Below the pieces are notes generated by a model. The model saw nothing but the letters and a program-made list of their open reading frames with translations. It had not been told where the DNA came from and did no database searches. The translations under genes and the position numbers were made by a program. Shown in pieces: positions 41,955 to 50,585 of a stretch of DNA of 64,000 nucleotides; position 1 is the first letter of the stretch; every line of letters starts with the position of its first letter. The stretch is from an uncultured Coprococcus sp. (GTDB taxonomy: Bacteria; Bacillota; Clostridia; Lachnospirales; Lachnospiraceae), in the NCBI GenBank assembly GCA_934247115.1, contig CAKQIY010000002.1:62001-126000 (forward strand), in the 5' to 3' direction.

Positions 41955-42623
41955 ATGCGGATACTTGTAGTTGAAGATGAGAAGGATCTGAACAGCATAA
42001 TATGCAGTAAGCTTGCCAAGGAAGGATATAATGTGGATGCCTGCTATGACGGGCAGGCAGCACTTGATTTCATAGAGATGACGGAATACGATGGGGTTAT
42101 TATGGATATAATGATTCCACATGTGAATGGTATAGAAGTGTTGAAGACTATCAGAGCAGATAAACAGCAGGTTCCGGTATTATTTCTGACAGCCAAGGGC
42201 GAGACTCAGGATATAGTGAGAGGACTGGATGCAGGGGCCAGCGATTATATGACAAAGCCTTTTGAATTTCCGGAGCTCCTGGCCAGGCTCAGAGTAATGC
42301 TCAGAACACAGGGGGGAGTTAATGAGAATGTAATTACGTGCGGATCTCTGGTTGTGGATATGAATAATCATAAGGCTGTGCGGGATGGCCAGGACATAGA
42401 CCTCACGGTAAGAGAATATGCCATACTTGAATATTTGGCACGTAACCGAAATATAGTTGTTACCCGAGAGCAGATAAGGGCGAATATCTGGAATATTGAT
42501 GACGATGTGAATTCCAATGTGGTTGATGTGTATATCAGATATCTTAGAAGAAAAATCGACGACAAATATGATGATAAACTTATACAGACGATAAGAGGGG
42601 TTGGGTATAAACTGGAATGTTAA
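41955..42623 (+). CDS. OmpR-family response regulator of the surface-acylation cluster
   Basis: A 222-residue regulator with a receiver domain (aspartate 51 in VIMDIMIPHVNG) and a C-terminal winged helix (DLTVREYAILEYLARNRNIV, then LIQTIRGVGYKLEC). ATG 41955 is chosen because GGAGGAT lies eight bases before it; ATG 41940 is an in-frame alternative. The end overlaps the start of the kinase gene by seven bases (ATGTTAA), so the pair is coupled. It probably binds the direct repeats at 44018-44054. Confidence 0.93.
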   Translation: MRILVVEDEKDLNSIICSKLAKEGYNVDACYDGQAALDFIEMTEYDGVIMDIMIPHVNGIEVLKTIRADKQQVPVLFLTAKGETQDIVRGLDAGASDYMTKPFEFPELLARLRVMLRTQGGVNENVITCGSLVVDMNNHKAVRDGQDIDLTVREYAILEYLARNRNIVVTREQIRANIWNIDDDVNSNVVDVYIRYLRRKIDDKYDDKLIQTIRGVGYKLEC

Positions 42624-44008
42624 AAAAGAAAAGATCACTGGTAACATATACGATTATAATGTGTGGACTTATTATGACTGTTGGTATTGCCTGTCTGCTA
42701 TTTATACAGAACAGCATAGTAAAAGATGATATGGAATTGCAGGCATATGAGAAGCTTTCACAGGAAACACGGCAGGTCAGACGGTTTTTAAATTATGATA
42801 AATCCCATATACCATCCATTGGCAGAGGATATTATGACCTCTATGAGGATGTGGAAAACAATGATAAGCTATATGTGTTCCTGCAGTCGGCAAACGGGGA
42901 TTATATAGCAGGAGAGGTCCCTGATGGTTATAATGAGAAAATTTCATATCAGTCAGATCTTGATATAAAAAGCTTTAATGGAGTCAAATATTATATATTG
43001 ACAAGAAAAGCCCAGGTTGGCCTGAAAATGATAGAAAATGATAATTTTATGATTTGCGCGATGGTTTCAGTAAAGGATATAAAGGCAAATTACAGGCTCC
43101 TTTGGTATAGAACATATATGGTAATAGGAGTAGTTGCCTTGTTCTTCTTTGTATTTGCAGTTGGACTCAGAAAGCTGGTTGCTGTGCCAATGAAGGAACT
43201 AAATGTGGCTATTGACAAAAGCGGTCAGAATCTGGATTTTACAGAGAAACTCAGATATGATGGACCGTTTTTGGAACTCGATATGATAACTGAGTCAAAT
43301 AATAATCTGTATGACCGGGTTCAGAGAGAATTTGAACGACAGGAAGAATTCAATGCAAATGTATCCCATGAACTTAGAACTCCCGTGGCAGTTATGCATG
43401 CCCAGTGCCAGCTTTCCAGAGAGATTGCAGAGAAGAACAATGATCATGAGATGTTGGAGAGCATAGCGGTATTTGAACGTCAGACAACCAAGATGAAGGG
43501 GCTTATAGAGCAGCTCCTGCAAATGTCTATATTGGAAAAAAATAACGTTAACCCGAGTGTTGAGGATGTTGACTTATTAGATGTTGTTGAGTCCGTGTGT
43601 GATGACGCGGAATACATATGTAAGAAGGATATTCAATTTAGCTATGATCTAGTTCCGACGGTTGTCAAAGTTAACATGAATCTTATTGTTATCGTGGTTA
43701 GCAATCTGGTGTCAAATGCAATAAAGTATAGCAATGAGGGGGGAACTGTGGAAGTTGCCTGTGGCTCTGATTCAGAGTCATGTTATATATCTGTCAGAGA
43801 TGAGGGAAGAGGTATAAGCAAAGAACAGAAAAACAGGATTTTTGAGAGCTTTTACAGAGCAGACACTGTAAGAAATACAGAGGGATTTGGCTTGGGCTTA
43901 TCTCAGGTTATGAAAATAGCAAAGTATTATGGAGGATCCGTTCAGGTGGATAGTGAACTTGGTAAAGGCAGCACATTTACTTTTATAATACCTGTAAATA
44001 ATGGATAG
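42617..44008 (+). CDS. Sensor histidine kinase of the surface-acylation cluster
   Basis: A 463-residue kinase with two membrane helices (about 12-30 and 165-183) flanking a roughly 130-residue extracytoplasmic sensor domain of unknown family. It has a short HAMP-like region, the dimerisation box NANVSHELRTPVAVMHAQCQ with histidine 251, and an ATPase domain with NLVSNAIKYSNEGG and EGFGLGLSQVMKIAKYYGG. Its partner regulator is upstream. The signal is unknown, but the following acylation operon suggests an envelope or surface cue. Confidence 0.9.
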   Translation: MLKKKRSLVTYTIIMCGLIMTVGIACLLFIQNSIVKDDMELQAYEKLSQETRQVRRFLNYDKSHIPSIGRGYYDLYEDVENNDKLYVFLQSANGDYIAGEVPDGYNEKISYQSDLDIKSFNGVKYYILTRKAQVGLKMIENDNFMICAMVSVKDIKANYRLLWYRTYMVIGVVALFFFVFAVGLRKLVAVPMKELNVAIDKSGQNLDFTEKLRYDGPFLELDMITESNNNLYDRVQREFERQEEFNANVSHELRTPVAVMHAQCQLSREIAEKNNDHEMLESIAVFERQTTKMKGLIEQLLQMSILEKNNVNPSVEDVDLLDVVESVCDDAEYICKKDIQFSYDLVPTVVKVNMNLIVIVVSNLVSNAIKYSNEGGTVEVACGSDSESCYISVRDEGRGISKEQKNRIFESFYRADTVRNTEGFGLGLSQVMKIAKYYGGSVQVDSELGKGSTFTFIIPVNNG

Positions 44009-44017
44009 AATATCAAG

Positions 44018-44069
44018 TTAATATATCTTAATATTTTTTAATGAAACCTTAATTTTCGATTGCTATAAT
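44018..44069 (+). promoter_or_regulatory. Four TTAAT repeats and promoter of the carboxylate-acylation operon
   Basis: TTAATA (44018-44023), TTAATA (44028-44033), TTAATG (44038-44043) and TTAATT (44049-44054) are spaced by 10, 10 and 11 bases, resembling PhoP-type TTAA box arrays. TATAAT follows at 44064-44069. The expected -35 position is covered by the repeats, as in activator-dependent promoters. The array lies directly between the two-component genes and the operon they would regulate. Confidence 0.6.
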
Positions 44070-44088
44070 CGTGAATTAAGGTTTTGTT
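44045..44088 (+). terminator. Terminator of the two-component operon containing the next promoter
   Basis: AACCTTAATT (44045-44054) pairs with AATTAAGGTT (44074-44083) over ten pairs, then TTTTG. The TATAAT of the downstream promoter lies inside the 19-base loop. A transcript that starts near 44076 would lack the left arm and so would escape termination, while read-through from the kinase would be stopped. Confidence 0.6.
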
Positions 44089-44104
44089 ATTTAAGGAGAA
44101 TGTT

Positions 44105-45526
44105 ATGAAATCACAAAAGAGAATAATTCATCTGATCATTGGCCCACTTTTATTTGCGCTTTTCTGTGTCTGTCTGCCGCATAGTGTGTTCACGGAATTT
44201 GAAACAAGGGCTGCGGTTGGAACAATTATATGGATGGCATATTGGTGGGTTACAGGACCAGTAGACTATGCGGTCACGGCGTTTCTTCCGATAGCACTGA
44301 ATGCCATATTTCAGATGACTGACATGTCGTCGGTCATATCCAATTATGCGGATGAGACAATTCTGCTTCTTCTTGGAGCTTCTATTATAAGTGTTATGTG
44401 GGAGAATACGGGACTGGACAAGAGGATTGCCATCACGTTTCTCAGACTCATAGGCAGCAGTCTGCGCACCCAGCTTGTATTCTGGTTTATTCTGGCAGCA
44501 GTATTGTCTGCGGTCCTGCCTAATGCAGTGGTATGTGCCACCATCACACCTATAGCGGTTGCCATGCTGAAGTATATAGGAATGGATGATATCAAGAACA
44601 ACAAGACGGCGTCCAAGATACTTCTGACAATAGCATATGCAACTGGACTTGGAGGACTTGCGTCACCACTTGGCGGTGCTATGAACCTTGTAACAGTTGA
44701 TTACATACAGAAGATTACAGGCAAAGAATACATGTATTCGTCATGGGTTGTCAGGTTCCTTCCTATCATGATCGTACTTATGTTTATTAATATACTCTTC
44801 ATGATAAGGGATGTTAAGCGCACGGAGATGCTCGGTGGATCAAAGGAGTATTTTGTCGCCAGATACAAGGAGCTTGAACCTATGAGCTATGAGGAGAAAG
44901 CAGCTCTTATACTGTTTGTCCTTGCGACGGTTCTGGCATTTACGAGACAGCTCTATCAGGGAATTCTTCCAGGACTTAAGCCTGCTTATGTATTTATCAT
45001 ATGTGCTATAGTATCATTTCTGCTCACCAATAAAAAAGGCGAGAGGATCATGGTTTGGAAGAATGTGCAGGGTAAGATCATATGGGGGCTTATGTACATA
45101 TTTGCCGGTGGCCTTGCCGCCGGAACGCTCATCAACAAATCAGGAGCTGCAGAGGCATTGGGCGAGTGTATATCAAAGATTGATATGAAGGGCGGATTTG
45201 TCACGGTATTTATCATACTGACAGTCACTCTGCTGATGTCGGACGTGACATCGAATACAGCTACAGCAGCGGTCGCCATGCCGCTTGTAATATCCATCAC
45301 ACAGGGATGTGGCCTGAATCCGATACCTTATGTGTATGTGGCGTCGGTGGGCGTCAATCTGTCATATATGCTGCCGACATCTATCAGAGCCATACCGGTT
45401 GGATATGGATTGTCGCCGAAGTATATGTTCAAAGAGGGGTGGAAGATTACAGTGCTGATTATAGTAATAATGTCCATCGTATGCGCATTGCTGCTAAAGT
45501 ATTGGCCAGCGTTCAGCACAGTATAG
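44105..45526 (+). CDS. DASS-family sodium:carboxylate symporter
   Basis: A 473-residue transporter of the divalent-anion:sodium symporter (SLC13) family, with about eleven membrane segments. Typical regions are LLLGASIISVMWENTGLDKR and the C-terminal DVTSNTATAAVAMPLVISIT, which carries one of the two serine-asparagine-threonine (SNT-like) motifs for sodium and carboxylate binding. ATG 44105 follows AAGGAG; a longer reading begins inside the terminator. Substrates in the family are succinate, citrate, sulfate and related anions. It starts an operon of acyl-transfer genes, only 36 bases before the MBOAT gene, suggesting that it may supply the acyl donor. Confidence 0.9.
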   Translation: MKSQKRIIHLIIGPLLFALFCVCLPHSVFTEFETRAAVGTIIWMAYWWVTGPVDYAVTAFLPIALNAIFQMTDMSSVISNYADETILLLLGASIISVMWENTGLDKRIAITFLRLIGSSLRTQLVFWFILAAVLSAVLPNAVVCATITPIAVAMLKYIGMDDIKNNKTASKILLTIAYATGLGGLASPLGGAMNLVTVDYIQKITGKEYMYSSWVVRFLPIMIVLMFINILFMIRDVKRTEMLGGSKEYFVARYKELEPMSYEEKAALILFVLATVLAFTRQLYQGILPGLKPAYVFIICAIVSFLLTNKKGERIMVWKNVQGKIIWGLMYIFAGGLAAGTLINKSGAAEALGECISKIDMKGGFVTVFIILTVTLLMSDVTSNTATAAVAMPLVISITQGCGLNPIPYVYVASVGVNLSYMLPTSIRAIPVGYGLSPKYMFKEGWKITVLIIVIMSIVCALLLKYWPAFSTV

Positions 45527-45562
45527 AGAAATAGATCGCAGGATACATACAGGGGAAGAAAT

Positions 45563-47152
45563 ATGTCAGTAATTTCATATATATTTATAGTTTTTTTGCT
45601 GTGCACAGTGATTGTGTATTATATCGTTCCGAAGAAAATGCAGTGGGTTGTGCTCCTTATTGCCAGCCTTATATTCTATGGTTACGCGGGGATAGAATAC
45701 CTTATGCTTGTGAGCGTGACAGCGATTGTGGTATATCTGTTTTCTCTCAGACTTCAGAAGAGTCTGGATGAACAGGAGAAGCTGGCTGAGGGAGCGGACA
45801 GGCGTACAGCGAGAAAGATAAAAGCAGTCGAGAAGACGAAGAGAAAGAAATTCCTTGTGATGGCGCTGGTCGTTGTCATAGGTATACTGGTGGTGTTCAA
45901 GGCTATGGGCTTTATCATAACCAATATCAAGAGGTTTATTCCGTATGATGGTCTGCAGAGCATACCGGACTGGAAGCTTATTGCACCTATGGGTATATCA
46001 TTCTACACATTCATGATGGTATCTTATCTGGTGGATCTGTATAACGGCCATATAACAGCACAGAAGAATTTCTTCAGATATCTGTCATATGTGTTGTATT
46101 TCCCACATGTTACACAGGGACCTATAGCAAGATATGAGGAGGTTGCACACCAGCTCTGGGAACCTCATCATTTTAGCATGGATAACATCATGCGTGGCAT
46201 ATGGCTGATGATCTGGGGATTTGTCAAGAAGATGGTTATTGCCGACAGGATAGCAGCATTTACAAATGCCGTGTTCGGAGACTGCTTCTCATATCAGGGA
46301 GGAGTGTTCCTCCTGGTGGGAATCGCATATTCAGTTCAGATATACTGTGATTTCTCAGGATGCATGGATATTGTCAGGGGGGCATCGGAGTGCTTTGGCA
46401 TAGTACTCGGTGAGAATTTCAAAAGACCGTATTTCTCACAGACTCTTCCTGAGTTCTGGAGAAGATGGCACATATCTCTCGGAGCATTTTTCAGAGAGTA
46501 TGTATTCTATCCGGTATCGACATCCAAGCTTTTCCTGAAGCTCAATGTAAAGATAAGGGATCATCTGGGTAATGTGATAGGAAAAGTGTTCGCGGCAAGT
46601 ATCCCTATACTGTGTGTATGGGTGCTCACCGGGGCATGGCATGGAGCAAAGTGGAATTATATAGCGTGGGGATTGTATCATGGAGTACTCATATGTATGT
46701 CCACATTGTTTGAGCAGCCGCTTGCCAATCTGACCGGTAAGCTGAGGATCAACACGGAGTGTATCAGCTGGCAGATATTCAGGATGCTCAGAACATTCCT
46801 TCTATGTGTCATAGGACGACTCATCTTCATGGGACGGGGAATAGGAAGCTCATTATACATGATCAAGTCCATAGTTCTGCACAGAAGCAGAATATATGAT
46901 ATAGTAAATGACTTCTCACTGGCTGAGGGCGAGTGGAGAGTTATACTTATAGGCTGTCTGGTATTGCTGCTAGTGTCTGTTGCCCAGGAGATAAGGGAGC
47001 ACATGGGCTGCAAAGAGGATATACGGGGCTGGCTTATGAGACAGAATATATGGGTTAAATGGATAGTGATGATAGTTGCACTTGCGTGTGTGTTCATCTG
47101 TGGAGTGTATGGACCTGGTGTAGGCGCAGCATTTATATATGAACAGTTTTAG
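45563..47152 (+). CDS. MBOAT-family O-acyltransferase
   Basis: A 529-residue integral membrane acyltransferase related to AlgI, DltB and PatA. Conserved histidines lie at 303 in the LPEFWRRWHISLGAFFREYV motif and at 360 in LTGAWHGAKWNYIAWGLYHG, the candidate catalytic base. About ten hydrophobic segments are predicted. These proteins pass acyl groups from a cytosolic thioester across the membrane to surface polymers. An SGNH-like protein, a ligase and a carrier protein follow at 15, 3 and 58 bases. The acceptor polymer is unknown. GGGGAAG precedes the ATG. Confidence 0.92.
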   Translation: MSVISYIFIVFLLCTVIVYYIVPKKMQWVVLLIASLIFYGYAGIEYLMLVSVTAIVVYLFSLRLQKSLDEQEKLAEGADRRTARKIKAVEKTKRKKFLVMALVVVIGILVVFKAMGFIITNIKRFIPYDGLQSIPDWKLIAPMGISFYTFMMVSYLVDLYNGHITAQKNFFRYLSYVLYFPHVTQGPIARYEEVAHQLWEPHHFSMDNIMRGIWLMIWGFVKKMVIADRIAAFTNAVFGDCFSYQGGVFLLVGIAYSVQIYCDFSGCMDIVRGASECFGIVLGENFKRPYFSQTLPEFWRRWHISLGAFFREYVFYPVSTSKLFLKLNVKIRDHLGNVIGKVFAASIPILCVWVLTGAWHGAKWNYIAWGLYHGVLICMSTLFEQPLANLTGKLRINTECISWQIFRMLRTFLLCVIGRLIFMGRGIGSSLYMIKSIVLHRSRIYDIVNDFSLAEGEWRVILIGCLVLLLVSVAQEIREHMGCKEDIRGWLMRQNIWVKWIVMIVALACVFICGVYGPGVGAAFIYEQF

Positions 47153-47167
47153 TGAGGAGGAGAGAGT

Positions 47168-48229
47168 ATGCCAGCCTGGATAAAATATATAATTTCAGTT
47201 ATATCGGTAAGTACAGTTCTTTTTCTGGGACTTAGCAAGGCCGGACAACTTGCAAGACCGGATGATTTTGACTCGGATGTGTGGACGAATTATTATGCTG
47301 AGGAGGATAACACCTTGGATGCAGTCATGATAGGCTCAAGTTCCATGTATAGATACTGGATACCTACTCAGGCCTATGAGGAGCAGGGTTTCACCTCATT
47401 TCTTCTCGGAACGGCAGCTCAAGATATACGTCTTGCACCATATCTTATGGAGGAGGCTGTCAAGACACAGAATGTTGATCTGTTCGTGGTGGAGGTCAGA
47501 AGTATAGTCATGAGAGGCGATGTGTCAGAGATAAAGGACGAGCATTACAATTATCGTATGGAGGTCATGACCGCCGGAATGAAGCCGTCCATGACCAAGT
47601 TTGAGATGATACAGAAGTATTACAGGGGAACAGAGACTGAGAAGCTGGAGCTGATGTTCCCGATAATCAAGTATCATGATAATCTCCTGCAGTTTGACAG
47701 GGAATTCCTTATAGACAGAATGGATCAGGGAACAGACGAATTCAAGACAGGAAGACAGAGAGCAAAGATCACACCGATCAAGACTCCTGTTTTCAATGAA
47801 GATGGAGAACAGTATCTCTCTGATGAGACACTGGGCTATATCGATGACATAGAGACCAAGGCTGATGAGCTTGGTGTGAAGGTGCTTCTACTTGCAACAC
47901 CTTATTATCCATCAAAGAAGCAGGCATCCAAGCAGATACAGCTTGATGAGTATATAGAGGCTCATGGATATGATTATCTGAATATGAACGATTATCTGGA
48001 AGATGTTGATTTTGATTATTCCACTGATTTCTACAACAGCAAGCATGTCAATATAGCGGGAGCGAAGAAGGCGACATCATTCATTGCTGCATATCTGAAG
48101 GACAATTATGGACTTCAGTCACAGCTCACAGACGGGCAGAAGCAGAGCTGGACAGATGCCTGCTCTGCCTGGGAGATGGAAGAGAAGGATCTTTTGTCCC
48201 AGTGGGAGAAGTACAAAAAGGAGAAATAG
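47168..48229 (+). CDS. Membrane-anchored SGNH-like protein (DltD/AlgX-like)
   Basis: A 353-residue protein with one N-terminal membrane helix (WIKYIISVISVSTVLFLGL) and an extracytoplasmic domain. The SGNH nucleophile block is MIGSSSMYRYW with serines at 57-59, and the late block TDFYNSKHVNIAGAKKA holds the expected Asp-x-x-His-like residues. It resembles the partner proteins of MBOAT transferases, such as DltD and AlgX/AlgJ, which hand acyl groups to surface polymers. Position directly after the MBOAT gene supports this. Sequence between blocks is too divergent for a closer assignment. Confidence 0.8.
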   Translation: MPAWIKYIISVISVSTVLFLGLSKAGQLARPDDFDSDVWTNYYAEEDNTLDAVMIGSSSMYRYWIPTQAYEEQGFTSFLLGTAAQDIRLAPYLMEEAVKTQNVDLFVVEVRSIVMRGDVSEIKDEHYNYRMEVMTAGMKPSMTKFEMIQKYYRGTETEKLELMFPIIKYHDNLLQFDREFLIDRMDQGTDEFKTGRQRAKITPIKTPVFNEDGEQYLSDETLGYIDDIETKADELGVKVLLLATPYYPSKKQASKQIQLDEYIEAHGYDYLNMNDYLEDVDFDYSTDFYNSKHVNIAGAKKATSFIAAYLKDNYGLQSQLTDGQKQSWTDACSAWEMEEKDLLSQWEKYKKEK

Positions 48230-48232
48230 AGT

Positions 48233-49708
48233 ATGTATAAGCAGACTGTATTACATTATATTCAGGACTATGCACAGAGACAGCCGGATACACTGGCAGT
48301 GTGTGAGCTCAGAAAGAGTCTTACATATGCAGAATATTGGAGCAGTATAAAGAAGACTGCGACAGCATTACAGGACATGGGAATAGGCAGTGGTGATCAT
48401 GTCATGCTCAGATGTACTCAGAATATTGATTACCTGGTGGTGTTCAGTGCACTTCAGTATGTAAAGGCACTGGTGGTCCCGATTGAGAAGAGCACATCGG
48501 CGGAGAGAGCCATCGAGATCGGTGACAGGGTTGATGCGGCGTGGCTGATAACAGACAAAGCAGTTGATGGGATTAATTGCATAAGACTTAAGGATATAAT
48601 TGAAAAAATGAAAAATTCCGGGGAAGCAGAGCTTGAACTGCCGGGAGAGAACGACAGGTCCATGCTGCTCTTCACCACTGGAACTACAGGTTCCTCCAAG
48701 GGCGTCGTCATGCAGCACAGGGGTGATGTGGGAATCGCCGGCAATGTCATCAAAGGAACGGCTATGAAGAAGGGAAATGTAGAGATCATACCTATGCCGC
48801 TTAACCATTCATTTGGAATAAGGAGATATCAGTCTGACATGGTGAACGGAGGTACGGTTTGTCTGATGGATGGAATGGTATTCATTGGAACGCTGTGGAA
48901 GCTTGCGGAGAAGTATGGTGCGACATCCATGGCCATATCACCGGCATCACTGGGGATGATATTTCATTTGTCTGATGAAAGAATTGCTGATTATGCGGAC
49001 CAGCTTGACTATATACAGATTGGCTCTGCGCCGCTGGCTGAGTCAGATAAAGAGAAGCTGCTCAGACTGCTTCCGAATACAAGACTGTATAATTTCTATG
49101 GATCATCAGAGGCTGGCTGTGCCTGTATACTGGAGTTCAGTGGCAACGGCAACAAAACAGGATGTATAGGAAGACCGACTGTGAATTCTATTGTCAGATT
49201 CACTGATGATGACGGCAATGTTGTTGAGAATGGAAGTCCTGAGTCACCGGCGTTGCTGTCCTGGGGTGGTTCGATAGTCATGGAAGGCTATTATAACGAT
49301 CCTGAACTCACTGCTGATACAATAGTGGATGGTTATGTGAGGACCAAGGATCTGGCATATCTTGACGAAGATGGTGACTGCATACTTGTGGGCAGGGCAG
49401 ATGATGTGATAAACTATGGTGGAAGCAAGATATCACCTGCAGAGATAGAAGACTGTGCGCTTGGATATGCACATATAGATGATGTGGCTTACAGTTCTGT
49501 TACAGATCCGATCACCGGAGAACTGCCGGTTATACTGGTGGTACAGAATGAGGGCTACGAAGAGGCGGAATTTGAGAGCTTTCTTGCCGACAGGCTTGAG
49601 AGCTACAAGCTGCCGAGAAAGTATATATATGTTGAAAGTATCCCGAGGACATTCAAGGGCTCAGTTCTGCGTAAGGAAGTAAGAATGCTTGCAGAGCAGA
49701 ATTCATAG
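48233..49708 (+). CDS. AMP-forming acyl ligase, A10 lysine replaced
   Basis: A 491-residue ANL-superfamily enzyme. Core motifs are LLFTTGTTGSSKGVVM at about 145-160, FYGSSEAG near 284 and the hinge region KDLAYLDEDGDCILVGRADD. The product would be an acyl-adenylate passed to the carrier protein encoded next. Unlike DltA, the hinge resembles acyl-CoA or acyl-ACP ligases (INYGGSKISPAEIE). In the A10 motif, where the family has G-K, the sequence is RTFKGSVLRKEV, so the adenylation lysine is missing or shifted by two residues. This could impair or alter the adenylation step. Confidence 0.88.
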   Translation: MYKQTVLHYIQDYAQRQPDTLAVCELRKSLTYAEYWSSIKKTATALQDMGIGSGDHVMLRCTQNIDYLVVFSALQYVKALVVPIEKSTSAERAIEIGDRVDAAWLITDKAVDGINCIRLKDIIEKMKNSGEAELELPGENDRSMLLFTTGTTGSSKGVVMQHRGDVGIAGNVIKGTAMKKGNVEIIPMPLNHSFGIRRYQSDMVNGGTVCLMDGMVFIGTLWKLAEKYGATSMAISPASLGMIFHLSDERIADYADQLDYIQIGSAPLAESDKEKLLRLLPNTRLYNFYGSSEAGCACILEFSGNGNKTGCIGRPTVNSIVRFTDDDGNVVENGSPESPALLSWGGSIVMEGYYNDPELTADTIVDGYVRTKDLAYLDEDGDCILVGRADDVINYGGSKISPAEIEDCALGYAHIDDVAYSSVTDPITGELPVILVVQNEGYEEAEFESFLADRLESYKLPRKYIYVESIPRTFKGSVLRKEVRMLAEQNS

Positions 49709-49766
49709 ATAACAGAATTGATAGGATCAATAAAGGGATAGAAAGAATACAAAGGAGAACTATATC

Positions 49767-49988
49767 ATGAAAGAATTTATTGAAATGCTCAAGAAGATCA
49801 AGCCAAATGTTGATTTTGAGAATGAGGAAGCTCTGGTTGACGATGGAATCCTGGAGTCACTTGACATCATCTCTATCATATCAGAGATAGCAGATAAGTA
49901 CGGAGTTGTAATTCCTAGTGATGAGATCATACCTGACAACTTCAATTCAGCGATAGCTCTCTATGAGCTTGTGGAGGATCTGAAGTAG
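49767..49988 (+). CDS. Acyl carrier protein of the acylation operon
   Basis: A 73-residue acyl carrier protein with the helical fold pattern of the family. The phosphopantetheine serine is 31 in DDGILESLDIISIISEIADK, where the usual DSL is ESL. It ends a five-gene operon and is probably charged by the ligase upstream and unloaded by the MBOAT protein. AAAGGAG precedes the ATG. Compared with DltC the sequence is similar in size but not clearly more so than to other dedicated carriers. Confidence 0.9.
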   Translation: MKEFIEMLKKIKPNVDFENEEALVDDGILESLDIISIISEIADKYGVVIPSDEIIPDNFNSAIALYELVEDLK

Positions 49989-50007
49989 GATCAGATATAT
50001 CTGGAAT

Positions 50008-50085
50008 AAAAACCTGTGGATATGACATATGATAAGACACGTTCCGCGTGTCAGGTGAATATATGTTATATACACAGTTTTTTTA
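50008..50085 (+). terminator. Branched terminator of the acylation operon
   Basis: Bases 50008-50030 (AAAACCTGTGG and on) pair imperfectly with 50060-50081, enclosing an inner GACACG/CGTGTC hairpin, followed by a seven-T run at 50079-50085. It closes the operon. Confidence 0.75.
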
Positions 50086-50092
50086 TGCACAG

Positions 50093-50167
50093 ATGTTCAT
50101 ATAAATATTTTTACAAAAAAAAAATTATCTGTTGACATATAATTAAATATATGTTTAAATGTTCATA
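50093..50167 (+). promoter_or_regulatory. Metal-operon promoter region with ATGTTCATA repeats
   Basis: The nine-base sequence ATGTTCATA occurs at 50093-50101 and again at 50159-50167. TTGACA lies at 50132-50137 and a weak TTAAAT -10 at 50155-50160. ACATATA/TATATGT (50136-50154 region) is an inverted repeat overlapping the promoter. TTCA-containing elements of this kind fit SmtB/ArsR operators, and the regulator gene is the last gene of the operon. Confidence 0.5.
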
Positions 50168-50271
50168 GATTCAATGGGATATTTAAATCCTGGTTGGTAT
50201 GTCAATTCAAAAATGACAGATCACTAAATATTAAAATGAATAAAAATATAATTAAAAAGGAGATTACGATT

Positions 50272-50487
50272 ATGAAGAAGTACAAGATCGAAGTTGATTG
50301 TGCAAACTGCGCAGCAAAGATGGAGGATGCAACAAAGAAGGTCGCCGGTGTTAAGGATGCAGCCGTGGCATTCATGGCTCAGAAGATGAGTGTTGAGTTT
50401 GAGGATGGAGCAGACGAGGCAGAGGTTATGAAGAACGTTCTTAAGGCATGTAAGAAGGTAGAGCCTGACTGTGAGATATTCATGTAA
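50272..50487 (+). CDS. Heavy-metal-associated domain protein (small metal chaperone)
   Basis: A 71-residue HMA domain with the metal-binding motif DCANCAAKM (cysteines 10 and 13). ATG 50272 follows AAAAGGAG; an upstream in-frame ATG at 50194 has no site. The adjacent P1B ATPase lacks an N-terminal HMA domain, so this may be its separated soluble domain or chaperone. The family handles copper, zinc or cadmium. Confidence 0.9.
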   Translation: MKKYKIEVDCANCAAKMEDATKKVAGVKDAAVAFMAQKMSVEFEDGADEAEVMKNVLKACKKVEPDCEIFM

Positions 50488-50585
50488 TCACAATTCGTCA
50501 TGTGTCAGGCTGTTGCAAAGCAGGTTTTGAAATGTATCAGCATTCCAATCCCTGCTTTGTCTCATATATAAGACAGGAGGATGTT

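Noticed and set aside
45563..49988. Standard dlt operon (dltXABCD)
   Set aside because: Gene order differs, the ligase hinge resembles acyl-CoA ligases rather than DltA, and the first gene is a carboxylate transporter.
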